A stretch of 64,000 nt of DNA from the NCBI GenBank assembly GCA_035341015.1, contig DAOQUL010000012.1, forward strand, positions 1-64,000, given 5' to 3'. This stretch comes from JAKQIM01 sp029557965 (GTDB taxonomy: Bacteria; Chloroflexota; Anaerolineae; Anaerolineales; UBA4823). The notes under the pieces are model-generated. The model searched no databases. It saw only the letters and a list, made by a program, of their open reading frames with translations, and was not told where the DNA came from. This document shows positions 36,110-45,015 of the stretch, one piece after another; the stretch's first letter is position 1; each line of letters starts with the position of its first letter. Both the position numbers and the translations under genes were made by a program.

Positions 36110-36865
36110 ATGGAAGCCCATATTCGCGTCAATAACCTGAATGTCAATTACACAAGTGAGCACCAGGCCCTGAAGGGGATCAATGTAACCATCCCAAAGC
36201 ACCAGATCACGGTCATCATCGGGCCTTCGGGATGTGGTAAGACGACTTTGTTGAAGAGCCTGGACCGTCTGCTCGACCTGACAGACGGCGTGTCGATTTC
36301 GGGAGAGGTGCTGTTGGACGGGGTGAACATCTACGCGCCGGATATCGATGTGACTGCGGTGCGCAAGAAAGCCGGGTTACTGCCTCAGCGGCCCTTCCCT
36401 TTGCCAATGTCGATTTATGATAACGTAGCCTACGGTATGCGCATCCATAATATGAGAAAGGGGAAAGACCTGGACCGCGCCGTACAGCATTACCTGGAAC
36501 TGGCGGGCTTGTGGGATGAGGTGAAAGACCGTCTGCACGGGCCGGCGGTGCGCCTTTCGGTTGGGCAGCAGCAGCGCTTGTGCCTGGCACGCGGCTTGGC
36601 GGTGGAGCCAGAGATCATCCTGGGCGATGAACCAACCTCTGCCCTTGACCCCCTCTCGGCCCAGCACATTGAGAAACGCCTGTTGGAGCTGAAACAAGAT
36701 TACACGGTGGTGCTGGTGACGCACATCTTGCGGCAGGCCAAGCGCCTGGCGGATTACGTGATCTTTATGTACCTGGGGGAGGTGGTAGAGTGCGGACCGG
36801 CTCACGAGGTATTCGAGAACCCGCGCCAAGAACGGACACGGGCATATTTACAAGGTCTTTTCTAA
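36110..36865 (+). CDS. pstB: Phosphate ABC transporter ATP-binding protein PstB
   Basis: 251 residues. Walker A GPSGCGKTT (about 38-46), Q-loop LLPQRPFP, signature LSVGQQQR, Walker B IILGDEPTSALDP and H-loop VTHI. Full length for PstB. It powers phosphate import by PstCA. No phoU or two-component phoBR genes follow, although they often do in other bacteria, so control may rest on the Rrf2 protein. Confidence 0.9.
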   Translation: MEAHIRVNNLNVNYTSEHQALKGINVTIPKHQITVIIGPSGCGKTTLLKSLDRLLDLTDGVSISGEVLLDGVNIYAPDIDVTAVRKKAGLLPQRPFPLPMSIYDNVAYGMRIHNMRKGKDLDRAVQHYLELAGLWDEVKDRLHGPAVRLSVGQQQRLCLARGLAVEPEIILGDEPTSALDPLSAQHIEKRLLELKQDYTVVLVTHILRQAKRLADYVIFMYLGEVVECGPAHEVFENPRQERTRAYLQGLF

Positions 36866-36877
36866 ATCTTTCTGAAA

Positions 36878-36923
36878 GCAAGAAGGAGCTGTCTGGATAA
36901 TCAGGCGGCTCCTTCTCGCTTTT
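36878..36923 (+). terminator. Terminator of the pst operon
   Basis: Stem of 9 uninterrupted pairs extended by 2 more across one mismatch (arms at 36878-36889 and 36908-36919) with TTTT after it. The facing minus-strand gene ends 22 bp further on. Confidence 0.7.
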
Positions 36924-36944
36924 GGAGGGTGATTCAGCCAATTC

Positions 36945-37973
36945 TCAACACTCAGGGAAGAATTCGATCTCCCTGAGCGTCTCCAAGGTATCTTTGTAAT
37001 CCATCTTGGGCCAGGCCAGGGCGCGCGCCAGGTAACGTTGTAAGCGCAGGTTGGCGGGAATGCCGTTGCTCATCCAACCGGCTAACCGGTTTGCCGAGGC
37101 CAGTTGGATGCCTCGCCGGATGATGATCATAAGCCAGAAGATGGGAAAGATTGCCAAGTAACGCTGCAACCTGACGCCTACGCGGGGGTCTATTTTGCTA
37201 TGGGCGGCCAGGTAGGGTGCGATGAATACTTGCCATTCGTCCCAACTGAGCAGGTCTTCTTGGTTGGGATGGGATACGATATCTGCTGCCTCTTTGGCAG
37301 GGTCACGAAGACCGCTGTCTTCCCAATCTACCAGGCCCAACTGTCCATTGGGACGCTGGATCACGTTGGCAAAACGGGGATCGCCCCGGCCAAAACAAGG
37401 CACAGAAGGGTAGGCCGACAGCTCTTGAATGACGGCATGGCGGCTGGCCAATATTTCCAGGCACATTTCGGCAGCCGTTGTGGCAGGTTCAAACATTTGC
37501 TTGGCCCAATCCAGGTAGTTTTGGATGCCCTGTTGGAGTTCTTGCTCGATGATGTGCAGTGAGCGCTCGTGGCCGCGCGATGCCCAATCTGCAGGTGCCG
37601 CGTTGAGCTTGAGCCATACTTCTGCCAATTTCTGCAAGTCGGCAGGGCTGGCATGCCGCCGGTCCCACATCTGGCCTTCCATGTATTCGTAAATGACGAT
37701 TGGGCCGACGGCAGGCTCGTAAAAGACGGGTTGTGGGGCAATATCCAGGGGGGCTAATAGGCAGAGAGTCTTGTGTTCGCGCCGCGGGGCCGATTCAAGC
37801 TCTTCGGGCTTGATGTATTCTTTGGCAATCCAGTGGCGGTCACCTGCCCAGACATCGTACAGGCGGTTGCTTTGGTTTTCAAGGGGGCTGCGGAGCGTGA
37901 CGCTGATGCGACCAGACTTCAGGCCGAGTGTGGGGGCGATTTGATCGCTGATGATCTCTAGAAGAGCTGTCAT
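36945..37973 (-). CDS. Aminoglycoside-phosphotransferase-fold kinase of unknown substrate
   Basis: 342 residues with an APH/choline-kinase fold: ATP-binding Lys in HWIAKEY, hinge VIYEYMEG, catalytic loop FGRGDPRFANV (equivalent of HGDxxxxN, with Arg in place of His) and metal-binding LVDWEDSG. Members phosphorylate small molecules such as aminoglycosides, choline or homoserine. The start overlaps the stop of the transglutaminase-core gene by 4 bp (ATGA), so it is the last gene of that operon. Antibiotic resistance should not be assumed. Confidence 0.78.
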   Translation of the reverse strand: MTALLEIISDQIAPTLGLKSGRISVTLRSPLENQSNRLYDVWAGDRHWIAKEYIKPEELESAPRREHKTLCLLAPLDIAPQPVFYEPAVGPIVIYEYMEGQMWDRRHASPADLQKLAEVWLKLNAAPADWASRGHERSLHIIEQELQQGIQNYLDWAKQMFEPATTAAEMCLEILASRHAVIQELSAYPSVPCFGRGDPRFANVIQRPNGQLGLVDWEDSGLRDPAKEAADIVSHPNQEDLLSWDEWQVFIAPYLAAHSKIDPRVGVRLQRYLAIFPIFWLMIIIRRGIQLASANRLAGWMSNGIPANLRLQRYLARALAWPKMDYKDTLETLREIEFFPEC

Positions 37974-40375
37974 GAGGTTTTTAGTTTGATGATTTTCCGC
38001 AGTTTGTTCAATCCATTGGCCACCAGCAGGCGGCGGCGCAGGCGCCACCACAGGTGGACGGCCTGGCGGCGGTCAGCGGGGGTGGGCCGGTGGGCGCTGT
38101 AAGCAGCCCGGGTGTATAGCAGGGTCAGGCCGTCAATTTCTGATTGGGCCGGGGCGAACAGGCGGCGCGCCTGCGCTTGATCCAGGCCCGACAGGCGTTC
38201 TTGCAGGCAGGCGGCATACTCGAAGGGAGTGACCCCAGGCGGCAGGGAGCGGGTCAGATGCTGGGTGCGGCGGATGAGGCGGCGATAGAGGCGGGCAATG
38301 CTGGCGGCGGGTGCCTGGTGCAAGAGCCACCAGCGGTCGATTTCGACGCCGAGGTTGTAGACCACAAAGCACAAGATGGCCCCGGCAGCCGCCCAGCCGG
38401 TCACGTCCCAATCCTGGCGGGGCAGCCAATCCATCCAGCTTCCCGAAGCCGTGGCTTCAGGCAGGCTGACGGTCTGCTCTGGCCGGGTGGGGCGCTCGAT
38501 GGCCGCCAGGCTGGAGGTAGGCTCGAACTCAACCCAGCCGATGCCGGGGAAATAGATCTCGACCCACGAGTGGCTGTCGGCCTCGGTGATGATGTAGAGG
38601 GCTTTGTAGGGGTCATAGCTGCCGCTGGCATAGCCGATGACCAGGCGTGCCGGCAAGCCAGAGGCGCGCGCCAGCACCACCATGGCAGTAGCGAAATAAT
38701 CACAGTAGCCCTGTTTTAAGTCGAATAAGAAGTAATCGGCTACATCGCGATCGTTGGGCGGCTCGGGCACGTCGAGGCTGTAGGGGAAGGTGCGCAGATA
38801 GGCTTCGATGGCCGAGGCCTGGTCATAGGCCGAAAGCGGGCCGTTGGGGCCAGGGGCGGTCAGCTCGGCAGCCAGGCGGCGGACGCGTTCAGGCAGATCG
38901 GCGGGCAGTTGGAGGTAGCGTTCGGATATCCATTGGGGCAAGGGCCCTGAGGCAGCGCGCAGGGCTTCAACACTGGCGGCGGTGCGCAGCGAACTGACCT
39001 GGTAGCGCAGGGCCTGGTCGGGACGGGCGCTGAGCACGGCCCCAAAGGCATCAGCCCCTTCGGCTGCGGGGATGCGCCAGTTGACACGGTAAGGCTGGTT
39101 GGCCGTGACCAAAAGCCCGGTATAGAACAATTGACTGCCGGCCTCGCGATACAGGGTGACATCTTGGTGAATGAACTGCTGGGAGGCAATATCAGCCGGA
39201 AGGTCTTGCAGGGCCGGTTCGCCGGCGTCATAAAGGTTGGGCACGGTGCGGGATGTTTCCCAGCCCAGGCCGGTGTAGACATCGTAAGTGATGGCGCGCC
39301 AGTAGTGACGCGCTGGTGGGTGGGGGAGCATCTGGATCACTTGAACGGGGGGCAGCTCGCCGGTGCTGATGGTCATGACTTCGGCGCGCAGCAGGTCGGG
39401 TGCGCTGCCCAGCATGTGCTGGCGCGGCAGCCCGCCCGCCCCAGCAATGCCCTCGTAGGACGGCTGTAAGCCAAAAGATTCGGCCACCTCGACGCTTTGG
39501 CTGGAGGGCTGGAAGATTTCGCGCCCAAACTTGACCAGGGCCTGCCAGGATATGGATGGGGCAGCTAGCGCCAGCATCATCAAGCCCAGGGCAAGCCCGG
39601 TGGCAATGAGAACGCTTTCCATCTCAATGTCTTCAGCATAGTCGGTATGCTGTACAATCCAGCGGTGTTCGTGCCGGTCATAGCTCAACACGGCCATTAA
39701 GAGCAGCAGCGCCCCAACCAGGAGGGCCAGGGGGGCGGGGCTTGAGCGGGTAAAGTTCAAGACCACAGCCAGCAGGGCGCCGGCAGGTGCCAGGCCCAGC
39801 AGCGGGTCGCGGCGGCGAAAGGCGTGCCAGGCGGCCCAGGCGGCGAGCAAGAGCAAGCATAACGCCCAGGTAAACTCAGCCGCCAGGGGGTCATAGTTGG
39901 CCCGCCGGGTGAAAAGGCCGTAAAGCCAAGCCCACAAGCGGCTGAGCAAGGCCCCCAGGCGAGAGATGATATCAACCCATGACAGCGCCAGGGGGGTGGC
40001 ATCGGGGGGGATGATCTCTTGCGCGCTGCGCAGGGACTGGAGCCAGGATAGCAGCCAGGTCCACAGGCTGCCGATGAGCCTGAGCAGGCCGCGCCCCAGG
40101 CCCACCAGGGGGGTGCCAAGCTGCCCAAAGTAGATCAGTACCCCCAGGCAGCAGATGATGGCGATGATGAGCGCAGACCAGGGGCCAGGGCAGCGTGACC
40201 CGGCTAAAGCCAGGCCCAGCAGCGCACCAAGGCCCAGGACCCACAAGAGCCACTGGATCTCAGTCCCAACCGATGCCTCTGACAGTCCCCAGGCCAGGCT
40301 GCCCAGGGCAGTGAATAAGATGGTCAGGGATACCAATGCCCGCCGGTTGCCTTTGTGGGCGAGGAGTGCTTTCAC
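37970..40375 (-). CDS. Transglutaminase-core membrane protein (TgpA-like)
   Basis: 801 residues. Several N-terminal transmembrane helices, then an extracytoplasmic transglutaminase-like domain with catalytic Cys in QGYCDYFATAMV (about 548-559), His in EADSHSWVEIYF (about 596-607) and a following acidic WVEFEPT segment, then one more helix and a C-terminal cytoplasmic DUF4129-like tail. Such proteins are linked to cell-surface protein processing. GTG is the preferred start: GGAGGAG precedes it and it overlaps the DUF58 stop as GTGA. An upstream in-frame ATG would overlap that gene by 73 bp. Confidence 0.82.
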   Translation of the reverse strand: MKALLAHKGNRRALVSLTILFTALGSLAWGLSEASVGTEIQWLLWVLGLGALLGLALAGSRCPGPWSALIIAIICCLGVLIYFGQLGTPLVGLGRGLLRLIGSLWTWLLSWLQSLRSAQEIIPPDATPLALSWVDIISRLGALLSRLWAWLYGLFTRRANYDPLAAEFTWALCLLLLAAWAAWHAFRRRDPLLGLAPAGALLAVVLNFTRSSPAPLALLVGALLLLMAVLSYDRHEHRWIVQHTDYAEDIEMESVLIATGLALGLMMLALAAPSISWQALVKFGREIFQPSSQSVEVAESFGLQPSYEGIAGAGGLPRQHMLGSAPDLLRAEVMTISTGELPPVQVIQMLPHPPARHYWRAITYDVYTGLGWETSRTVPNLYDAGEPALQDLPADIASQQFIHQDVTLYREAGSQLFYTGLLVTANQPYRVNWRIPAAEGADAFGAVLSARPDQALRYQVSSLRTAASVEALRAASGPLPQWISERYLQLPADLPERVRRLAAELTAPGPNGPLSAYDQASAIEAYLRTFPYSLDVPEPPNDRDVADYFLFDLKQGYCDYFATAMVVLARASGLPARLVIGYASGSYDPYKALYIITEADSHSWVEIYFPGIGWVEFEPTSSLAAIERPTRPEQTVSLPEATASGSWMDWLPRQDWDVTGWAAAGAILCFVVYNLGVEIDRWWLLHQAPAASIARLYRRLIRRTQHLTRSLPPGVTPFEYAACLQERLSGLDQAQARRLFAPAQSEIDGLTLLYTRAAYSAHRPTPADRRQAVHLWWRLRRRLLVANGLNKLRKIIKLKTS

Positions 40376-41667
40376 ATGCTCCTCCACGACATATCGCCGG
40401 GTTTCCGGACCAATATAGCGCGCCCCAGGGGAGAGACGTGCCACTCCCAGGCCCCAGACTTGCCAGGGCGGGCCTCGGGGCGGTCGAGCAGGGCGCGTGG
40501 GATGACGTAATTCGAAATGCCCAGGCTGGTGAGGGTGGCTTGCGTGGCGTGGGGGCCGGCGGCACTGCCAGATGGGTCGAAGGTGGGCGCATCAAAGAGC
40601 AGGACGGTGGGGGTGACGCCGCGCCACATGAGGGGTAAAAGGGCTTCGAGCCAATCGGGGCGCGTGGAGGGGGTGATGAGGATGATGCTGGTGTGAGAGC
40701 GGATATCTTGCTCCATGCGCTGGAGCAGTTGGCCCAGGGGGCGCGGGCCGGCTTCAGCCAGGGCCAGGGCGCGCAAGATGGCCCAACGCTGTTGTTCGCC
40801 TTGTTGGGGCGGCAGCCAAACCATCTGGCTGCCGTTGACGATCAGGCCCACATCGCGGCGCAGGCGCAAGCCCCGGTCAGCCAGCGAGGCAGCCAGGATG
40901 ATGCCATGCTCGATGGTCGAATCCCAGCCTTCTCCCGCCTGCGCCGATGCGTCCAGGTCCAGCACAATGCGCCAATCGCCGGCGGGTGTGCCGTCGAGGA
41001 TGCGCACGAAAGGCTTGCCGCGGCGGGCAGTGGTGCGCCAGTGAACCCAACGTAGGCTGTCGCCGGGGGCGTACTCGCGCACGCCACTGGAGCTGACCGT
41101 GCGCTCGGGGGCGTTGGGCAGCGGGCGGCCCTCGCCGCTGCGCCCGCCGGGGGCCACCTCGATGGCGGGCAGGGGCACAATGGGCGGCATGACCATCAGG
41201 GTGCGGCTGGAAGGGTCTTCTAGCTCAACGGAATAGATCCCAAAAGGGTCACTGCTGCGCAGGCTGGTGGGGCCGAGCGTGAACAGGCCACGCCGCGAGC
41301 AGAGCCCCTGGGTATGCCACTGGGTGTTCTGATTGCTGCCCACCCCCGTGACCCAGTTGACCTGGTGATCGGGCAGGGTGGAATGGTCGATCAACTCGAC
41401 CCAGATGGCCGGCGCCCAGCCAGAGTTTTCGATGGTGAAGCGCTCTTCCATCTGGTCGCCAACCTGTGCCCAGCCAAAGCGCATCTCGCGCTGAACGCGG
41501 AGGTGTTTTGAAAGCGAGCGTGCCCATAAGTAGCTTAACAGCCAGGCCCCGCCCAAACCAATGAGCAAGATCATCCAGCCCCGGTAGGGGTCAATGATCT
41601 GCATGAGCAGGGCCAGGCCAGCCAGGATGGGTAACAGGGGAGCGTTGAAGCGAGGGCGTGCCTTCAT
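40372..41667 (-). CDS. DUF58 domain membrane protein
   Basis: 431 residues. Two N-terminal transmembrane helices (about 10-48) and a DUF58/von-Willebrand-like region with the signature VREYAPGDSLRWVHWRTTARRGKPFVR (split by PGD and HWR). DUF58 proteins commonly sit between a MoxR AAA ATPase and a transglutaminase-core protein. Here the transglutaminase gene follows directly (GTGA overlap), but the MoxR gene is missing from the upstream side. Confidence 0.85.
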   Translation of the reverse strand: MKARPRFNAPLLPILAGLALLMQIIDPYRGWMILLIGLGGAWLLSYLWARSLSKHLRVQREMRFGWAQVGDQMEERFTIENSGWAPAIWVELIDHSTLPDHQVNWVTGVGSNQNTQWHTQGLCSRRGLFTLGPTSLRSSDPFGIYSVELEDPSSRTLMVMPPIVPLPAIEVAPGGRSGEGRPLPNAPERTVSSSGVREYAPGDSLRWVHWRTTARRGKPFVRILDGTPAGDWRIVLDLDASAQAGEGWDSTIEHGIILAASLADRGLRLRRDVGLIVNGSQMVWLPPQQGEQQRWAILRALALAEAGPRPLGQLLQRMEQDIRSHTSIILITPSTRPDWLEALLPLMWRGVTPTVLLFDAPTFDPSGSAAGPHATQATLTSLGISNYVIPRALLDRPEARPGKSGAWEWHVSPLGRAILVRKPGDMSWRSM

Positions 41668-41691
41668 AAAAATGCAATCGGCAGGCCGGTT

Positions 41692-42906
41692 TTATGCGGC
41701 GCGAGCAGCCTCCAAAGCAGCCTGCATCTGTTCGAGGTGGATATCGTCATGATAAGGCAGTTGCAACACCTGGGTAGCCAGGCGCCAGTAGGTGCTCTTG
41801 CGGGCCGTGAACGCTTCTGGCAGGCGTTCCAGCAGGGCGCGCGTCTCTACGCGCAGGCGCTTGAGTTCGCCAACCAGGTCGGGCAAGGTGGGGTAGGCTG
41901 CGACGGTGGCTTCAATCCAGATTTGCAAATTCCCGGCCCAATCATCATAATGCGATTCATGGCCGCCGATCATATCGCTCAGCAGGTGCTGCCAGACGCG
42001 CTCGCCCTGGACGAGGTGAGCGAGCACTTCTTTGATCGACCATTCGCCAGGGGCCGGCTTGAAATCAGCCTCGGCCTCGCTGACCTCGGCCAAAAATTGG
42101 TCCAGCCTGTGGCGGGTGGCGGTACAGCGTTGCTCAAACTCGGCCGCCAGCAAGGCGGGGGTGGGGGGCACCTCAGGCACAGGGCGCGGCGAGAAAACCA
42201 TGTGGGTGGTTTTCTTTGCGGTGCGGCGGTAAAAGACCAGCTCTACGGCATCTCCGGCCTGGTGGCGTGCCACAACGCCTGCCAGGCTGGCATAATCGGT
42301 GATGGGGGCGCCGTCCATGCCAACGATGACATCATCTTTTTGCAGGCCGGCGGCATGCGCGCCCAGCCCTTCGACGACGCTGTCTAGGCGGATGCCCTGG
42401 GCGAGCGGGATGCCCAGGCGAGAGGCGATCTCGGCGTTAAAATCACTCACGTTGACCCCCAGCATGGGCCGGCGCACCACGCGCAAATCGGGGCCGTGTT
42501 CGAGCACATGGGCCAGGTTTTCGAGACTGCTCAGCCAGCCCTTCTCATACTCGGCTGCAATCTGATCCCAGGCGGCGGTGCGTCCCAGGCTGCGGTGCAC
42601 CAGGCGCAGGCGGGTGCCTTTTTGGGCCGGGCGGATATTGACGGTGACCTGGGTGGGCTTCGGTTCGGCGCGGCCTTGCCAGGTGAAGGTAACCAGGCGT
42701 TCTGGCTCTACCTGGAGGAATTCTCCGGCGGCATAATAACTGCCAGGCCATTTGATGTAGATGCGCCCACCGGGTTGCGGCTCGAGGGTTGCCATATCGC
42801 ACAGCCACTCGCACATGGCAGAGGCATTGGTAAAGGCGCGGAATACCTGCGCCGGCGGCGCAGCAATCAATTGGTTAAAGATCAACTTGGGGCGAGACCT
42901 GGACAT
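41692..42906 (-). CDS. Three-domain fusion: SRPBCC (AHSA1-like), PDZ and DinB-like
   Basis: 404 residues, no signal peptide. Residues about 5-140 form an SRPBCC/START-type ligand pocket (FNQLIAAPPAQVFRAFTNASAM). About 145-240 is a PDZ domain (LGVNVSDFNAEIASRLGIP, VVEGLGAHAAGLQKDDVIVGMDG). About 255-400 is a DinB/YfiT-like four-helix domain (PGEWSIKEVLAHLVQGERVW and YHDDIHLEQ), whose His residues may bind metal. A gene start with CAGGAGGTCC upstream supports the given ATG. Activity is unknown; DinB-type proteins include thiol-dependent transferases. Confidence 0.78.
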   Translation of the reverse strand: MSRSRPKLIFNQLIAAPPAQVFRAFTNASAMCEWLCDMATLEPQPGGRIYIKWPGSYYAAGEFLQVEPERLVTFTWQGRAEPKPTQVTVNIRPAQKGTRLRLVHRSLGRTAAWDQIAAEYEKGWLSSLENLAHVLEHGPDLRVVRRPMLGVNVSDFNAEIASRLGIPLAQGIRLDSVVEGLGAHAAGLQKDDVIVGMDGAPITDYASLAGVVARHQAGDAVELVFYRRTAKKTTHMVFSPRPVPEVPPTPALLAAEFEQRCTATRHRLDQFLAEVSEAEADFKPAPGEWSIKEVLAHLVQGERVWQHLLSDMIGGHESHYDDWAGNLQIWIEATVAAYPTLPDLVGELKRLRVETRALLERLPEAFTARKSTYWRLATQVLQLPYHDDIHLEQMQAALEAARAA

Positions 42907-42960
42907 GCGGACCTCCTGGGAAGGGTAGGTAAGAACGACCGGGGTTGCTTGGAATTCCGT

Positions 42961-45015
42961 TCAATAGGCGAGCAGGGTTTGTATTCTTTCTTGGATGCGG
43001 GCGGCGGTGGGCAAGACGGCATCCATCATGGGGATATTATAGGGGATGGGGACATCTGGGGTTGCCAGGCGGGCGATGGGCGCATCCAGGTGGTTGAAGG
43101 CCTGTTCGGCGATGATGGCGCTGATCTCGGCGCCGAAGCCCGAAGTAAGGGTATCTTCGTGCACGATCAGGGCTTTGCCGGTGTGGTGGACACTTTCTAG
43201 CACGGCCTCTTGGTCCCAGGGGATGATGGTGCGCAGGTCAAACAGATCGACCTGCCCGGGGAAATTCTGGGCGGCCTCCAGGCAGCGGCCAACCATGGCC
43301 CCCCAGGTGACGATGGTGAGGGCGCGCCCTTCTAAGAGGCGGGCAGCCCGGCCAAACGGCAGGCAGTAGGCATCCCCGGGGTAGGGGCGGCGGCCTTCGG
43401 GGGTATCCAGGAGGGCACGATGCTCGAAGAAGAAGGTGGGATCATCACCGCGCAGGGCGGTGCGCAGCAGGCCGACAGCGTCTTCTGCGTTGCTGGGGAA
43501 GGCAATGCGCCAACCCAGGGTATGCGCATAGACAGCCTCGGCACTGAAGCTGTGCCAGGGGTCGCCGGTCTTCTTGCTGAATCCAACCGGGATGCGCACG
43601 ATGACCGGCGCGGCGAAGTGGTTGGCGGTGCGCCAGCGGAGGAATCCCAGGTCGTTGATCTGCTCGTGGGCGGGGTCGGCGTATTTACGGAATTGGATCT
43701 CGGGGACGGGCAGCAGGCCGGCAAGGGCCATGCCGATCGAACGCCCAATGATTCCGTCTTCATTTAATGATGTATCAAAAACACGTTCGGGGCCAAAATG
43801 ATGCTGCATATCGTGCGTGGCACCGTGTACACCGCCTTTGACGCCCACGTCTTCGCCGAAGACCAGCAGGCGGGGGTTGTGGGTCATTTCTACTTCCAAA
43901 GTGCGCCGGACGGCATCGATCAGGTTGATGCGCGGGCCAGAGGGTTGAGGCAGATCGGGGCCGAGGGGCAGGTTGGCGCCTTCAGGGCGCAGGCCGCCCT
44001 GGTGAGGCGCGACGCCTTCGAAGAAGCGGTGGTGTAGGGCGCTGGCTGGCTCAGGTTGGGGGGTTTCTTCGGCAGCGTGTAGCGCAGCATCTATTTCTTG
44101 TGCTACCTCTTGTTCCAGGGCCTGCCATTGGGCCGCCGTGAAAATCTTTTCGGCCTCCAAGTAATCCTTCAGGTGCACCAGGGGGTCGCGGGCGGCTTCT
44201 TCAGCGCGCTGTTGGGCGCTTTTGTAGGCCTGGTTATCCACGTAGGTATGCCCCAGCAGGCGTGGTACACGCAGGCGCAGCAGGCAGGGTCCGGCGCCGC
44301 TGCGAACATATTCCACCGCGCTCGAGATGGCTTGCCAGGCCTGGTCGGGCTGGCTGCCGCTGCCATCTCGGATACACAGGCCGCCGTAACAAGTCAGGTT
44401 TTGGGCAACGTTGCCCTCTGGAACCTGAAAAGCAGAAGGGACCGAGATGCCGTAGCTGTTATCTTCGATGAAGAACAGGTAAGGCAGTTTGAGAGTGGTG
44501 ACGATATTCAGGGCGGCCCAAAACCCATTGGCTGCCACGCTGCCATCGCCGCCCAGGGCCACGGCGATGGCGTTTTGCCACTCGGCCTGGCGCATCACCT
44601 GGGTGCGGTATTGGATGGCCTGCGCCCAGCCGACGGCGGGGGTGTATTGAGCACCCACGTCGCCAGAGGTGGGGAAGATGGTGATGCCCCCGCGGCTGGG
44701 GAGGTTGAACATCACGCCCACATCGCGGCCCAGGGTGGGGCCTGCGGCGCGGGCCATGCCCGCCGCCAGGGCGGCGGTGGGCGATAATCCACTGGCCAGC
44801 ACAAAGGGCCGGGAGCGGTAATAGACGGTGGCGGCGTCGTGCGGGTGATCGAGCGCCTGCGCCAGCAGCACCTGGGCCAATTCGTGCCCATGGGCTGAAA
44901 ACTGGTATTTGATCTTACCCTGGGGGACAAGGGAATCAATTTCCAGGTTGTCAATCTGGCGCGAGAGAAGCAGTTGGCGGGCAGCCTGGATCCAATTGGG
45001 GGTTGTAGGGGTCAC
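42961..45015 (-). CDS. 2-oxoacid dehydrogenase E1, alpha and beta subunits fused
   Basis: 684 residues. The N-terminal half is the E1-alpha type with the thiamine diphosphate motif GGDGSVAANGFW...IEDN (about 154-188). The C-terminal half, from about 365, is the transketolase-like beta part (RRTLEVEMTHNPRLLVFGEDVG, VFDTSLNEDGIIGRSIGMAL, DPWHSFSAEA). Fused E1 proteins occur in branched-chain 2-oxoacid and pyruvate dehydrogenase complexes. E2 and E3 genes are not adjacent. Its start overlaps the stop of the HD gene by 4 bp. Confidence 0.85.
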   Translation of the reverse strand: MTPTTPNWIQAARQLLLSRQIDNLEIDSLVPQGKIKYQFSAHGHELAQVLLAQALDHPHDAATVYYRSRPFVLASGLSPTAALAAGMARAAGPTLGRDVGVMFNLPSRGGITIFPTSGDVGAQYTPAVGWAQAIQYRTQVMRQAEWQNAIAVALGGDGSVAANGFWAALNIVTTLKLPYLFFIEDNSYGISVPSAFQVPEGNVAQNLTCYGGLCIRDGSGSQPDQAWQAISSAVEYVRSGAGPCLLRLRVPRLLGHTYVDNQAYKSAQQRAEEAARDPLVHLKDYLEAEKIFTAAQWQALEQEVAQEIDAALHAAEETPQPEPASALHHRFFEGVAPHQGGLRPEGANLPLGPDLPQPSGPRINLIDAVRRTLEVEMTHNPRLLVFGEDVGVKGGVHGATHDMQHHFGPERVFDTSLNEDGIIGRSIGMALAGLLPVPEIQFRKYADPAHEQINDLGFLRWRTANHFAAPVIVRIPVGFSKKTGDPWHSFSAEAVYAHTLGWRIAFPSNAEDAVGLLRTALRGDDPTFFFEHRALLDTPEGRRPYPGDAYCLPFGRAARLLEGRALTIVTWGAMVGRCLEAAQNFPGQVDLFDLRTIIPWDQEAVLESVHHTGKALIVHEDTLTSGFGAEISAIIAEQAFNHLDAPIARLATPDVPIPYNIPMMDAVLPTAARIQERIQTLLAY

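Noticed and set aside
36945..37973. Calling the APH-fold kinase an antibiotic-resistance gene
   Set aside because: The fold is shared by many metabolic kinases, the catalytic-loop His is substituted, and the gene is coupled to a transglutaminase/DUF58 operon.
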